Below, in pieces: positions 8,382 through 19,136 of a stretch of DNA of 64,000 bases. The stretch is from CAVQJU01 sp963755195 (GTDB lineage: Bacteria; Acidobacteriota; Vicinamibacteria; Vicinamibacterales; CAVVIG01). Made by a program: the position numbers and the translations under genes. Each line of letters begins with the position of its first letter. Position 1 is the first letter of the stretch. The notes beneath the pieces were generated by a model, which saw nothing but the letters and a program-made list of their open reading frames with translations, was not told where the DNA came from and ran no database searches. The stretch spans positions 1,116,001 to 1,180,000 of the forward strand of contig CAVWIZ010000002.1 of the NCBI GenBank assembly GCA_963755195.1. Direction: 5' to 3'.

Positions 8382-9758
8382 ATGACGCTGATTCGTCGCG
8401 CATCAGCCCCCGTTACTATCGGCATTATCGGCGCACTGCTCTCGGTCGCTGCACTCACTGTCACTCACGCCGGGGCTGGGGCCGCGGCGGCGCCTGCGAC
8501 GCCCGCGGCCGTGGACGCCGCGTTTCAGAAACTGTGGGACGCCCGTTCCCCGGCCGAGGCCGGCCGCTTCGTCGAGGCCATAGTCGGCACCGGTGTCAGC
8601 TACGATGAAGCGTTGCGCCGGTTGAAGCAGGGCCGCTCCTACACTGCACAGAAACCCGGCCGCGTCATGCTGACCAATCGGACGGAAGACAAGGTCGAGC
8701 ACTACTACGCCGTCACCGTGCCCGCGGCGTACGACCCGGCGAAACGCTACCAGGTGCGCTTTCACCTGCACGGCGGCGTCATGGGCCGCTCCACCAATCA
8801 ACCGCGCAACTCGGGCGACATCGGCACGCTCGCCGGCGCGGAACAGTTCTACGTCATCCCGTACGGCTGGACGAAGGCGCCCTGGTGGAGCGAGGACCAG
8901 GTGCTCAACATGCGCGCCATCGTCGATTCGCTGAAGCGCACCTACAACATCGACGAAAACCGCGTGGTCGTCTCTGGCGTGTCGGACGGCGCGACCGGCG
9001 CGTACTACCTCGCCATGCGCGAGACGACGCCGTACGCGAGTTTTCTGCCGCTGAACGGCTTCATCATGGTCCTTGCCAACGTGGACACCGGGATTCACGA
9101 CGAGCTGTACCCGAACAACCTGCGCAACAAGCCTCTGTTTGTCGTGAACGGCGGGCGCGACCGTCTCTATCCGATCTCGGCGGTCGAGCCGTACGTGCTG
9201 CACATGAAGAAAACCGGCGTCACCATCGACTATCACCCGCAGCCGCTCGGCGAACACAACACGGCGTGGTGGCCTGACGTGAAGGAGTCATTCGAGACGT
9301 TTGCCGCCGATCATCCGCGGAATCCATCGCCCGACCGGCTCACGTGGGAAACGGCGAATCTGAAACACAACCGCGCGCACTGGCTGGTCATCGACAAGCT
9401 CGGCGCGCAGGCCCCGTCAGTCAACGACGCCCGGAATCTTCCCGACGTCAACGAGTTCAGCCCGATCGATGTGATGGCCGTTCCGCTGTTCGACCGGCGC
9501 AAATCCTCCGGGCGAGTAGACCTCGTTCGGAGCGGCAATTCCGTCGCGGCCACGACCCGCGGCGTGGCTGCGTATACGCTCCTCGTTTCGCCGGACGCCT
9601 TCGACCTCGCGCAGCCAATCAAGGTGACGTCAAACGGACGGGTGGTTTTCGACGCCAGGGTTCAGCCAAGCGTGGCGACGCTCGTCAAGTGGGCCGCGCA
9701 CGACAACGACCGCACGATGCTCTACGCCGCGGAAATCCCGATCAAGCCGGCGCGCTGA
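8382..9758 (+). CDS. Exported alpha/beta-hydrolase (esterase/PHB-depolymerase-like)
   Basis: Protein of 458 residues with an N-terminal signal sequence (TIGIIGALLSVAALTVTHAG, cleavage near AGAAAA). A mixed domain of about 80 residues precedes the hydrolase core: QVRFHLHGG (oxyanion-hole HGG), VIPYGWTKAPWW, the nucleophile elbow VVSGVSDGATGAY (Ser in GxSxG), FVVNGGRDRLYP (acid) and PLGEHNTAWW (His). The C-terminal 150 residues form a separate domain with beta-rich character (SGRVDLVRSGNSVAA). The fold and triad support an esterase or polysaccharide/polyester-active enzyme outside the cytoplasm; the substrate is unknown. It is convergent with the lipoprotein gene at 9762, with only 3 bp between stops. 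Confidence 0.8.
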   Translation: MTLIRRASAPVTIGIIGALLSVAALTVTHAGAGAAAAPATPAAVDAAFQKLWDARSPAEAGRFVEAIVGTGVSYDEALRRLKQGRSYTAQKPGRVMLTNRTEDKVEHYYAVTVPAAYDPAKRYQVRFHLHGGVMGRSTNQPRNSGDIGTLAGAEQFYVIPYGWTKAPWWSEDQVLNMRAIVDSLKRTYNIDENRVVVSGVSDGATGAYYLAMRETTPYASFLPLNGFIMVLANVDTGIHDELYPNNLRNKPLFVVNGGRDRLYPISAVEPYVLHMKKTGVTIDYHPQPLGEHNTAWWPDVKESFETFAADHPRNPSPDRLTWETANLKHNRAHWLVIDKLGAQAPSVNDARNLPDVNEFSPIDVMAVPLFDRRKSSGRVDLVRSGNSVAATTRGVAAYTLLVSPDAFDLAQPIKVTSNGRVVFDARVQPSVATLVKWAAHDNDRTMLYAAEIPIKPAR

Positions 9759-9761
9759 CGA

Positions 9762-11234
9762 TCAGTTTGCCGCCGGCGTCTGCTTCGACCTGATGGTCTT
9801 CACCATCTCCGGGTAGGTCTGGATGGCGCCGTGGATCGGCACCTGCTTGTCCACCTTCAGCTTCCGAATCTGCTCGATGTTCGTGATGACGTTCTCGCCC
9901 CAATAGTGATAGAGCCACGTCGAATCGTACAGGTCGGCCTGCACGAGAATGCGATCGCGAGGGACATAGGCAAAGAGATTCGTCCCTTCGCGCGGGTTGT
10001 CCCGCAGGTGGTAGAGCTGGACCTCCATCGACTTGTCCTTGAGCGTCAGCGCATCGTCCACCGTGGTGATCTTGAGAGCCTGCGGGTTCTTCGCGAGCGC
10101 GTCCGGAACGATCGTATGTGGCCGCGCGAGCAGGTCTTTGAAGAAATCCACGTTGTCCTTGTAGGTGACAATCGTCAGCCCCTCGGCGACCGCCACGCGC
10201 AGCCCGCCAGAGTGATCGAAGTGATGATGCGAGACGATCGCCTGCGTCAACGGTTTGGCCGACAGCGTCCTGGCTTTGTCGATCACGGCCTTCGACCGCG
10301 TTTCGTTGAGCGGCACCTCGAAGAGCGTCAGGTGATCGTCGAACTCGAACACCACGCTGCGGTGGTTGCCCGAGCCGGCGAGCCACCAGATCCCCTTACC
10401 CACCTCCTGCGACGTGACGACGGCGGGCTGATTGGCGGGCGGTATATCGGCGCCCTTCACCGCGTCGGGCGCGCCCAGATCGCCGGCATCCCCGTCCAGC
10501 GTGTATCTGGCGACATTCAGATCGAACTGCACGTACTTGTCGATTTTTGTGGTCATCCGGGTTGGCAGCTTGAACTCGCCAATGTCGGCATAGTTCGAAA
10601 ACGTGGTGTCGATTGCCACGTCGCCCATGTTGGCGTTGTCGCTCATCGAGGTGACGCGCGTCGGGAGCTTGGTGGTCGCGTCGATCGCCAGCGTCAGGAC
10701 TTCACCCTTCGCCGTCTTGATCTCGACGATCTGCTGATTCTCAGCGGTTCGCAAGCCGCTGACGGTCGTGCCCGGCTCGTCGAGCGCCGCGCGGACGATC
10801 ACCAGCGGATGGTGGAGCATGTCGATGCGGCGATCCCTTACCGCCGTCGCGGACGCGCGCGTCGCCTTCCCGTCCATCGCCACGTTGTACGCGATATCGC
10901 CGTCGACGCCCTGGTCCTGACGCTGAGTATTCGAGCCGGCGAAGAGGAACTGTGCGGTGCGGAGCTGCTGCGTGCGCATCCGCCTGTTGGCGAGATCGAT
11001 GGTGCGCTTGAACTCGGTCACCTTCCAGACCGGAAGGTCGCCGTCGGGCATCGTGTTCTGCCCGACGTTTGGCGAGGCGCCCTCGCCTTCAATCGTCAGC
11101 GTCTTGATGCCGAGAATCCTCTCCCGTCCACCCAGCGCGTTCGCGGCGTCCACCACGGCCTGCAGGTCCGGCGGCGTCCGCGAACACGAACTGACGACCA
11201 GGGCGGCCAGAATGCTGAAAAGCATGCGTTTCAT
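9762..11234 (-). CDS. Metallo-beta-lactamase-fold lipoprotein
   Basis: Protein of 490 residues. The start MKRMLFSILAALVVSSCSR at 11234 is a lipoprotein signal with lipobox VSSC; longer upstream readings in this frame lie over the divergent gene and are rejected. Residues about 20-290 form an outer-membrane-lipoprotein-like beta domain. Residues about 300-490 form an MBL-fold domain with the metal motif SHHHFDHSGG, VQADLYDSTW and VPIHGAIQTYPEM. The first domain resembles the N-terminal region seen in other secreted MBL proteins with an outer-membrane-lipoprotein-sorting-like fold. The substrate is unknown. It is divergent from a second MBL gene (11280) with 45 bp between starts, so they probably share a control region. 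Confidence 0.8.
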   Translation of the reverse strand: MKRMLFSILAALVVSSCSRTPPDLQAVVDAANALGGRERILGIKTLTIEGEGASPNVGQNTMPDGDLPVWKVTEFKRTIDLANRRMRTQQLRTAQFLFAGSNTQRQDQGVDGDIAYNVAMDGKATRASATAVRDRRIDMLHHPLVIVRAALDEPGTTVSGLRTAENQQIVEIKTAKGEVLTLAIDATTKLPTRVTSMSDNANMGDVAIDTTFSNYADIGEFKLPTRMTTKIDKYVQFDLNVARYTLDGDAGDLGAPDAVKGADIPPANQPAVVTSQEVGKGIWWLAGSGNHRSVVFEFDDHLTLFEVPLNETRSKAVIDKARTLSAKPLTQAIVSHHHFDHSGGLRVAVAEGLTIVTYKDNVDFFKDLLARPHTIVPDALAKNPQALKITTVDDALTLKDKSMEVQLYHLRDNPREGTNLFAYVPRDRILVQADLYDSTWLYHYWGENVITNIEQIRKLKVDKQVPIHGAIQTYPEMVKTIRSKQTPAAN

Positions 11235-12112
11235 GGCGAAGAGCTTAACGTAACGCTGGACAAAAGGTAAGATGCGCGCATGAAAGCCACCACGATACTG
11301 ATCGCGCTCGCCGCTCTGGCCTCGTCCGGCGCGCCTGCCAACGCGCAAGGCCGGGCCCAGCCGCCACAGTCGGTTCGCCTCTACGTGTTCGATTGCGGGA
11401 AGCTCGAAGGCGGCGACAGCAGCCGGTTCAGGTTGAAGCGCGAAGAGATGGCCACCGCCGACATGTCGGTGGCCTGCTATCTTGTCGTCCATCCGAAAGG
11501 CACGCTGGCGTGGGACGCCGGCGCCGTGCCCGACGGCGACATCGCTCCGGGAGCCGGTCCCACGCGATATCGGATCGTCCTGCCGAACGGCGCCGAACGA
11601 TTCGTGACAACCACACTGCCACTGAAGACGCAACTCGCTGCGGCCGGCTATTCGCCGTCCGACATCAACTATTTCGCGCTGTCTCACTATCACTACGACC
11701 ACACGGCCAACGCCAACCTGTTCGCGTCCGCCACCTGGCTTGCGCGGCCGGTCGAACGCGACGCGATGCTCGCGGCCAAACCGCCCGACCTCATCCAGCC
11801 GGCGACCTACTCGGCGCTGCAAATCCAGCAAGACGATCCCCATCAAGACCGACGACTACGACGTGTTCGGCGACGGAACCGTGGTGCTCAAGCTGACGCC
11901 GGGGCATACACCTGGGCATCAGGTGCTGTTCGTGAAACTGGCGAAGACGGGCCCGATCGTCGTGTGCGGCGATCTGTATCACTACCCCGAGGAACGCACG
12001 CTCAATCGGATTCCGACCTTTGAGTCGGACCAGACGCAGACGGCCGCGGCGCGGGCGGCGCTCGACGTGTTCATGAAGAAGGCCGGCGCCGCGCTCTGGA
12101 TTCAGCACGACT

Positions 12113-14084
<1,972 letters not shown>

Positions 14085-14109
14085 TCCGTCAGTCGCTAAG
14101 AAGCGTATC

Positions 14110-14525
<416 letters not shown>

Positions 14526-14539
<14 letters not shown>

Positions 14540-15377
14540 TGTCCACGGAGCCACTGGTCCCAAGGTAGGTGGCCGTGATTGTCGTGCTGCCTGTCGCCAC
14601 CCAGGTGACGAGTCCACTGCTCGACACCGTTGCCACACTGACGTCCGCCGACTGCCAGGTCGCCGTGTTCGTGACGATCTGCGCCGAACCGTCTGCGAAG
14701 GTCGCCGACGCCGTCAACTGGATCGGCACACCGCTGAAGACCGAGGTGACTCCATAAAAGACAATGGACGTCACGGTTTGGTTGAGGACCGTGACAGCCA
14801 GCGTCCCGGTCTTGCCCGCGTAGCTGGCTGTGACGGTCGCGGTGCCCGCAGTGACCGTCGTCAGCACCCCGGCGCTCGACACCGTCGCCACGGCGGGGTT
14901 TGACGACTGCCACACGACGCCGTCCGTGATCGTCTGGCTCACCCCGCTCGTCGTTGAGATCACCACCGCGAGTTCGCTGGTTTGTCCCGCAGGAAGCGAC
15001 GTCGGTCCCACGACAAGGACGGACGCGACGGTGTTGGCCGTGACTGAGACAAGCAGGCTTCCGACTGTTCCCTGGTTACTGGCGGTGACGATGGTCGAAC
15101 CCAAGGCCTGCGCTGTGACGAATCCAGTGCTCGACACCGTTGCGACCACCGGATTGGACGATTGCCATGCGGCCGTGTTCGTCACATCCTCGATCGTCTG
15201 ATTCGACGTCAGCTTTATCGCCGAAAGTTGTCCCGTTTGTCCGGGGGCGAACACACTGCCGCCGGTGAAAGAGATAGACGGGGTGACCGTCGTTGTCGTG
15301 GTCGCGGCTGTTGGAGAATCGGAGCAGGAGGAGACCGTAAGGGAGAGCGCAAGAATGAATAAGCGTGCGGCGCGCAT
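14526..15377 (-). CDS. Lipoprotein with three Big2 (Ig-like) domains
   Basis: This surface or periplasmic lipoprotein of about 283 residues has a signal MRAARLFILALSLTVSSCSD with lipobox VSSC, followed by a Thr-rich spacer. Three Ig-like group 2 repeats follow. Each has a WQS core and the ending VATVSSxGxVT: TAAWQSSNPVVATVSS, GVVWQSSNPAVATVSS and TATWQSADVSVATVSS. Such repeats act as rigid stalks or adhesins; no separate binding domain is present. The frame is intact. The start at 15377 is chosen because it begins the lipoprotein signal; a longer upstream reading adds residues before a second hydrophobic stretch. It is probably a stand-alone gene. Confidence 0.8.
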
Positions 15378-15508
15378 TGAAATCGTGCAAGCAAGCAGAA
15401 ACCCTGCCACTCGCCATCGCGGGACTGGCGGCACAAGCCGCGCGCGCTTTTCAGATTCCTAATGCGTTGTCCTCTCTGCCTGACACGCCCTGCCCTCGCA
15501 GGAGGGCA

Positions 15509-16168
15509 CTACTCGCCGCTGCCCTTGAATTGATCGTCCTCCTCCGCAAAGAGGACGTTGAAGCTGGTGAGCGATCCGTAGCAACCGCTCACGTAACTCT
15601 GCAGCTTCACCTTCACATCATCCGGCAAGTCCGACGCGTTGACCTGCTGCTCGAGCGTCCTGAGCCGATTCCGCAGCATGACCACCTTGTGAAAGAAGGT
15701 TTCGATGGGCCAGGTCTTTTCCTGCAGCCCGGCCGTGCCCGGACGCAGCACCAGCGTGCCGCCGCGCCACTTGTCCGCCGGGACGACCCCCGTGACGCCG
15801 GTTTCTTCGCGGATGATGCGCCGCAGCAGCAGTTCGAGATCCGCGGCGGAGTCGTTGACAGCCATGGCTGGAGACGTCCTTTCACGCTCGCTGACGATGG
15901 GAAATGGTTCGCCGCCTGACCGCGGCCGCCCTGTGGACGAAGACGAAGAAGGGGAAGAAGAAGACGGCCGTGACGAGGGCGACGACCGCGCGAGCTCCGA
16001 TCTCGGTCCCCCACGATAGTTGTGTTCGCTGTGGCAAAACCCGCAGACGACGCGAATCGGCACGCCCTCGCCGTCCACCACCACCACCGTGTGCATCCGA
16101 TCGGCCTTGCACGCGCGGCAGAGGTCTTCGATGGATTCGCCGGCTCGATAAGCGCGGGAGGCTGACAT
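15509..16168 (-). CDS. Zinc-ribbon protein with Ser-rich linker, unknown function
   Basis: Protein of about 219 residues. The N-terminal module has LCRACKADRMHTVVVVDGEG and VVCGFCHSEHNYRGG, two CxxC pairs 20-odd residues apart that should form a zinc ribbon. A low-complexity Ser/Pro linker (about residues 62-90) follows. A C-terminal domain of about 120 residues (LELLLRRIIREETG, DKWRGGTLVLRPG, HKVVMLRNRLRTLEQQVNAS) is mostly helical. No enzyme signature is seen. Start 16168 is preferred to 16198, because the latter would overlap the divergent gene's start at 16189. The close divergent arrangement with the SLOG-like gene suggests shared regulation. Confidence 0.65.
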   Translation of the reverse strand: MSASRAYRAGESIEDLCRACKADRMHTVVVVDGEGVPIRVVCGFCHSEHNYRGGPRSELARSSPSSRPSSSSPSSSSSTGRPRSGGEPFPIVSERERTSPAMAVNDSAADLELLLRRIIREETGVTGVVPADKWRGGTLVLRPGTAGLQEKTWPIETFFHKVVMLRNRLRTLEQQVNASDLPDDVKVKLQSYVSGCYGSLTSFNVLFAEEDDQFKGSGE

Positions 16169-16188
16169 CGCGATGCTATGATCGCACG

Positions 16189-16743
16189 ATGCAGCCATCC
16201 GAGAGCATCTTGTTCAGTGGGGGCGCGCCGGGCGCCGAAGCCGCCTTCGGCGCGTGCGCCGAACGCCACGGGGTGGAAGAGGTGAACTTTACCTTCGACG
16301 GCCACCGCATCGAGCGGCACCGCGGGGTCCGCATGCTCAATCACGAAGAGCTGCTCGGCGGCGACGTCAGCCTCGAATACGTGTCAGGGCTGATGCATCG
16401 CCGCTACACCGACAGCCCCACCATCCGTCGCGTGCTGCAGACGCTCTGGTATCAGGTCAACCACGGACAGGAGATCTACGTCATCGGCACGATCCTGGAC
16501 GATGGCACGGTCCGCGGCGGGACGGGCTGGGGCGCCGAGTTCGCGAAGCTGTGCAACAAGCCGCTGTGCGTCTTCGATCAGGACAAGGCCGGCTGGCTCC
16601 GGTGGAGCGGCAGCAAGTGGACTGCGCTCGGCGGCTCGGACGCGCCGGTGATTACCCATCCCCACTTCACGGGGACGGGAACACGAGAACTGCACGACGC
16701 GGGCAGGAAAGCGATCGAGGCCCTCTTCGCGAGGTCCTTCTGA
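16189..16743 (+). CDS. SLOG-superfamily-like nucleotide-binding protein
   Basis: Protein of 184 residues, intact. It begins SILFSGGAPGAEAAFG, a Rossmann-type strand-loop like the GGxxGxE loop of SLOG/DprA-type domains. It then has TIRRVLQTLWYQVNHGQEIYV, followed by GTVRGGTGWGAEFAKLCNKP, a second glycine-rich loop that in SLOG proteins contacts a nucleotide or NAD-derived ligand. VFDQDKAGWLRW and a C-terminal helix complete the fold. The SLOG assignment rests on motif layout only, with no search done. Its stop overlaps the start of the SDR gene by one base (TGATG at 16741), so the two are translationally coupled. Confidence 0.55.
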   Translation: MQPSESILFSGGAPGAEAAFGACAERHGVEEVNFTFDGHRIERHRGVRMLNHEELLGGDVSLEYVSGLMHRRYTDSPTIRRVLQTLWYQVNHGQEIYVIGTILDDGTVRGGTGWGAEFAKLCNKPLCVFDQDKAGWLRWSGSKWTALGGSDAPVITHPHFTGTGTRELHDAGRKAIEALFARSF

Positions 16744-17501
16744 TGCCTGCAGTGCTTGTCACCGGAGGCGGCCGCGGTATCGGACGCGCGATTGCGCTGT
16801 CGTTCGCCGAACCGGGATCAACCGTGGCGATTGCCGCGCGTACGGGTTCCGAACTCGAAGAAACCGGCGCGGAAATTCGGCTGCGCGGCGCCGAGCCAGT
16901 GCTCCTCACCGTCGACGTGACCGACGAGGCATCGGTCGCGGCGGGATTTGTGGCGCTCGGCGACTTCGCGCCCCGCATCGACGTCCTCGTCAACAATGCG
17001 GGCATCGGTGGCGGCAAGCCATTGCACGACACCGATACCGCGAGCTGGCGACGCATTCTCGACACCAATGTCTGGGGCACATTCCTCGTCACGCGCCAGG
17101 CCGTCGCGCTGCTGAACGACGGCGGACGCGTCGTCAACATGTCGTCGGTGCTGGGCAGATTCGGCGTCCCCGGCTACACCGCCTACTGCGCGTCGAAGCA
17201 CGCGGTGATTGGTTTCACGCGCGCGCTCGCACTCGAGCTTGCGGCGCGCCAGATCACGGTGAACGCGATTTGTCCCGGGTGGGTGGACACCGACATGGCC
17301 AGACAGGGCATGGCGTCGGGCGCGGCCGCCATGGGCGTTACCGTGGACGAGTTCGCACAGCAGGCGATTGGCCGCGTTCCGATCGGACGGATCATTCAGC
17401 CGCAAGAGGTCGCGCAGCTCGTGAAGTTTCTGGCTTCTCCACACGCGGCCGCCATCACCGGACAGACGTACAACATCTGCGGTGGACAGACGATGGACTA
17501 G
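16743..17501 (+). CDS. Short-chain dehydrogenase/reductase (FabG-like)
   Basis: Classical SDR of 252 residues, intact. It has the cofactor loop VLVTGGGRGIGRAIAL, NNAGIGGGKPL, the catalytic Ser in VVNMSSVLGRFGVPGYTAY, and YxxxK in YCASKHAVIGF. It ends TGQTYNICGGQTMD. The residue after beta-2 (AARTGSEL) favours NADP. It resembles 3-oxoacyl-ACP reductases and related sugar/steroid dehydrogenases; the substrate is unknown. It is coupled to the upstream SLOG-like gene by a one-base overlap, suggesting the pair acts in one process. Confidence 0.85.
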   Translation: MPAVLVTGGGRGIGRAIALSFAEPGSTVAIAARTGSELEETGAEIRLRGAEPVLLTVDVTDEASVAAGFVALGDFAPRIDVLVNNAGIGGGKPLHDTDTASWRRILDTNVWGTFLVTRQAVALLNDGGRVVNMSSVLGRFGVPGYTAYCASKHAVIGFTRALALELAARQITVNAICPGWVDTDMARQGMASGAAAMGVTVDEFAQQAIGRVPIGRIIQPQEVAQLVKFLASPHAAAITGQTYNICGGQTMD

Positions 17502-17670
17502 TGCCGAGCGCTTACTGTAATCAGGTATGAGCATTCGGGACACGAGCCGCCACTAATCGCAAGCTCGGCTGTTTCCTGAGCGATCCCGCAATTACAGAAG
17601 GCGCCGTCTCTTACAGAGCACGTCGTTGCTGACGGATCCGTGGCGCGCCCCTTGCCTTGAGAGCAAAGGC

Positions 17671-18369
17671 ATGGCACCGCATGGTCCGCTCATTCAGTCT
17701 GACGAGCAAGCGCTGTTCGACTTTCAATACGTGGTCCAGTCCTTCGTGGTCGCAACCGAGCGAATCACGCAAGAGCACGCGGGGCTGGGCTGGAGAGATT
17801 GGCACGTCCTGCTGGCGCTCGCGGCCCCGCGCAACGCCACGCCGATCACGGCGCGGGTCCTCGGTCAGTGGCTGCAGATGGACCGTCTCGAAGTCAGCGC
17901 CGTCATCGATGGGCTTGTGCGCCGTGGATTCGTGAGGCAGTTGCGAGAGCGATCCGAGCGCCGGCGCGTGCTGCTCACCGTGACCCCCGCAGGGAAAAGT
18001 CAGCTGACGCCGCTCGTGCGCTCGGCCTTCAGTCAGTTGCTGGCGACAGGGCCCGAATTGCTTCGCGCCGTGCGCGGCGCGCTCGCGCACGCAACGGCAG
18101 CGACCCGGCCGCTGCCCAGCACGCGAAGTCGCACCCGTCCCCAGCCGCGACCGGCACCCAAGCGTCCAGCGTCGTCCGACCGCCTGAGCGAACGGACGTC
18201 TCAGATTCGCCGCTTGCTCGATCGACTGGCGTTCGTGCGGGACCCGGCGCGTGAAGAACAGCTCATGGATCAGTTGCGCCACGAATCCGCGGAAGCGCGC
18301 CGGCTCAGGCGACTGCTCCCGGTCGCTGCTGGCGGCGGGGAACTGCCCGGCGGCAGGGCTCAGGGCTAA
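17671..18369 (+). CDS. MarR-like winged-helix regulator with long basic C-terminal tail
   Basis: Protein of about 232 residues. Residues 10-110 read as a MarR-type winged helix: LFDFQYVVQSFVVATERITQ, WRDWHVLLALAAPRNATPIT, a recognition helix region LGQWLQMDRLEVSAVIDGLV, and the wing LRERSERRRVLLTVTPAGK. After the dimerisation helix comes an unusual tail rich in Arg, Pro and Ser (RSRTRPQPRPAPKRP), then a helical segment RRLLDRLAFVRDPAREEQL. ATG 17671 is preferred; a TTG at 17626 is also in frame. The 169-bp upstream region has a 9-base palindrome TTACTGTAA (17514-17522) and two further TTACAG words, a possible operator. A hairpin follows its stop. Confidence 0.65.
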   Translation: MAPHGPLIQSDEQALFDFQYVVQSFVVATERITQEHAGLGWRDWHVLLALAAPRNATPITARVLGQWLQMDRLEVSAVIDGLVRRGFVRQLRERSERRRVLLTVTPAGKSQLTPLVRSAFSQLLATGPELLRAVRGALAHATAATRPLPSTRSRTRPQPRPAPKRPASSDRLSERTSQIRRLLDRLAFVRDPAREEQLMDQLRHESAEARRLRRLLPVAAGGGELPGGRAQG

Positions 18370-18373
18370 GCGT

Positions 18374-18423
18374 GCATTGCGAAATGACGCGCGTAGGGCT
18401 GAAGGCTCAGGGTTCAGCCCTAC
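18374..18423. repeat. REP-like element with perfect 11-bp hairpin
   Basis: Downstream of the MarR-like stop, a 40-base segment from 18374 is shared, with a few differences, with 21281-21320. It ends in a perfect inverted repeat GTAGGGCTGAA (18393-18403) / TTCAGCCCTAC (18413-18423) with a 9-base loop. No T-tract follows on either strand, so a simple intrinsic terminator is unlikely. Confidence 0.75.
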
Positions 18424-18446
18424 ACAATCGAATTGGCACCGTCCTT

Positions 18447-19118
18447 TTACGACAGGGGCAGGGCGTCCACGAATTCGCGCCACGCGCCGTCGATCGTGGC
18501 GTCGGTTGCCGACACCGCCGCCCCGCAGACGAGCGGGCCACGTGTTGAGGGCGGTCGAGACGTCCACCTGGCCGACGCCCTCACCGACCGCCCAGTCGGG
18601 AGCGTGATGTCAAACGACGAGGGCAAGGCGCTCCCCTCCGTCCTGAGACAGAATCCTTCGTAGCTCAGGTCGATCAGCGCGGCCCGCTGCTCGCCAATGG
18701 CGATTTCGAGCCGTCCTGGAACGGGCGTGCGCGACTGGCGCCGCCGGTCCGGCGACACACCCAATCTCCGCGACACCAGCGACAGGAATGCATTGTGGTC
18801 GAGTGGCTTGACGACGTAGCTCGCCCGCTCGCGGTGGGCGTCGGTTTCAAGAACCGGATCCGGAAACCGAGTGAGGATGATCGCAGGCAGCTCGGGAAAG
18901 AGCTGGCGGCTCCGAATCACGAGGTGCAATCCGTTGTAGGCGCCCAGACGCAGTTCGGTGATCAAGAGATCTGGCGGGTCGGTGCCGAGAACGCGCGCCG
19001 CCTCCTGGAGGCTTCCGGCGCTCACCACTCGATACCCCGCGTGAAGCAGCAGGTCTTCGGCCTCGATCCGTTCGGCGGCGCTTTCATCTACGACTAGAAC
19101 CGTGGCGGGCGTCCTCAT
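18447..19118 (-). CDS. Receiver-PilZ protein with Glu in place of the phospho-acceptor Asp
   Basis: Protein of 223 residues. Residues 6-117 are a receiver domain: VLVVDESAAERIEAEDLLLH (acidic residues D11, E12), LILTRF-type switch Thr at 83, and K104 in YVVKPLDHNAF. The acceptor position in LLITELRLGAYNG is Glu55 rather than Asp, which prevents normal phosphorylation and may mimic it. Residues 124-215 are a PilZ domain with the c-di-GMP signature: R126xxxR130 (RRQSR) and D150xSxxG155 (DLSYEG). It lies 18 bp downstream of the diguanylate cyclase gene and is probably co-transcribed, so it is a likely effector of that cyclase. Confidence 0.8.
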   Translation of the reverse strand: MRTPATVLVVDESAAERIEAEDLLLHAGYRVVSAGSLQEAARVLGTDPPDLLITELRLGAYNGLHLVIRSRQLFPELPAIILTRFPDPVLETDAHRERASYVVKPLDHNAFLSLVSRRLGVSPDRRRQSRTPVPGRLEIAIGEQRAALIDLSYEGFCLRTEGSALPSSFDITLPTGRSVRASARWTSRPPSTRGPLVCGAAVSATDATIDGAWREFVDALPLS

Positions 19119-19136
19119 CTCTCTCTCGTCTTCTCG

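Noticed and set aside
9831..11270. A 479-codon open frame on the plus strand
   Set aside because: Antisense to the MBL lipoprotein gene, with no recognisable domain.
18374..18423. Intrinsic terminator of the MarR-like gene
   Set aside because: The stem is strong, but no T-tract follows on the plus strand and the sequence recurs at 21.3 kb, so a dispersed repeat is the better description.
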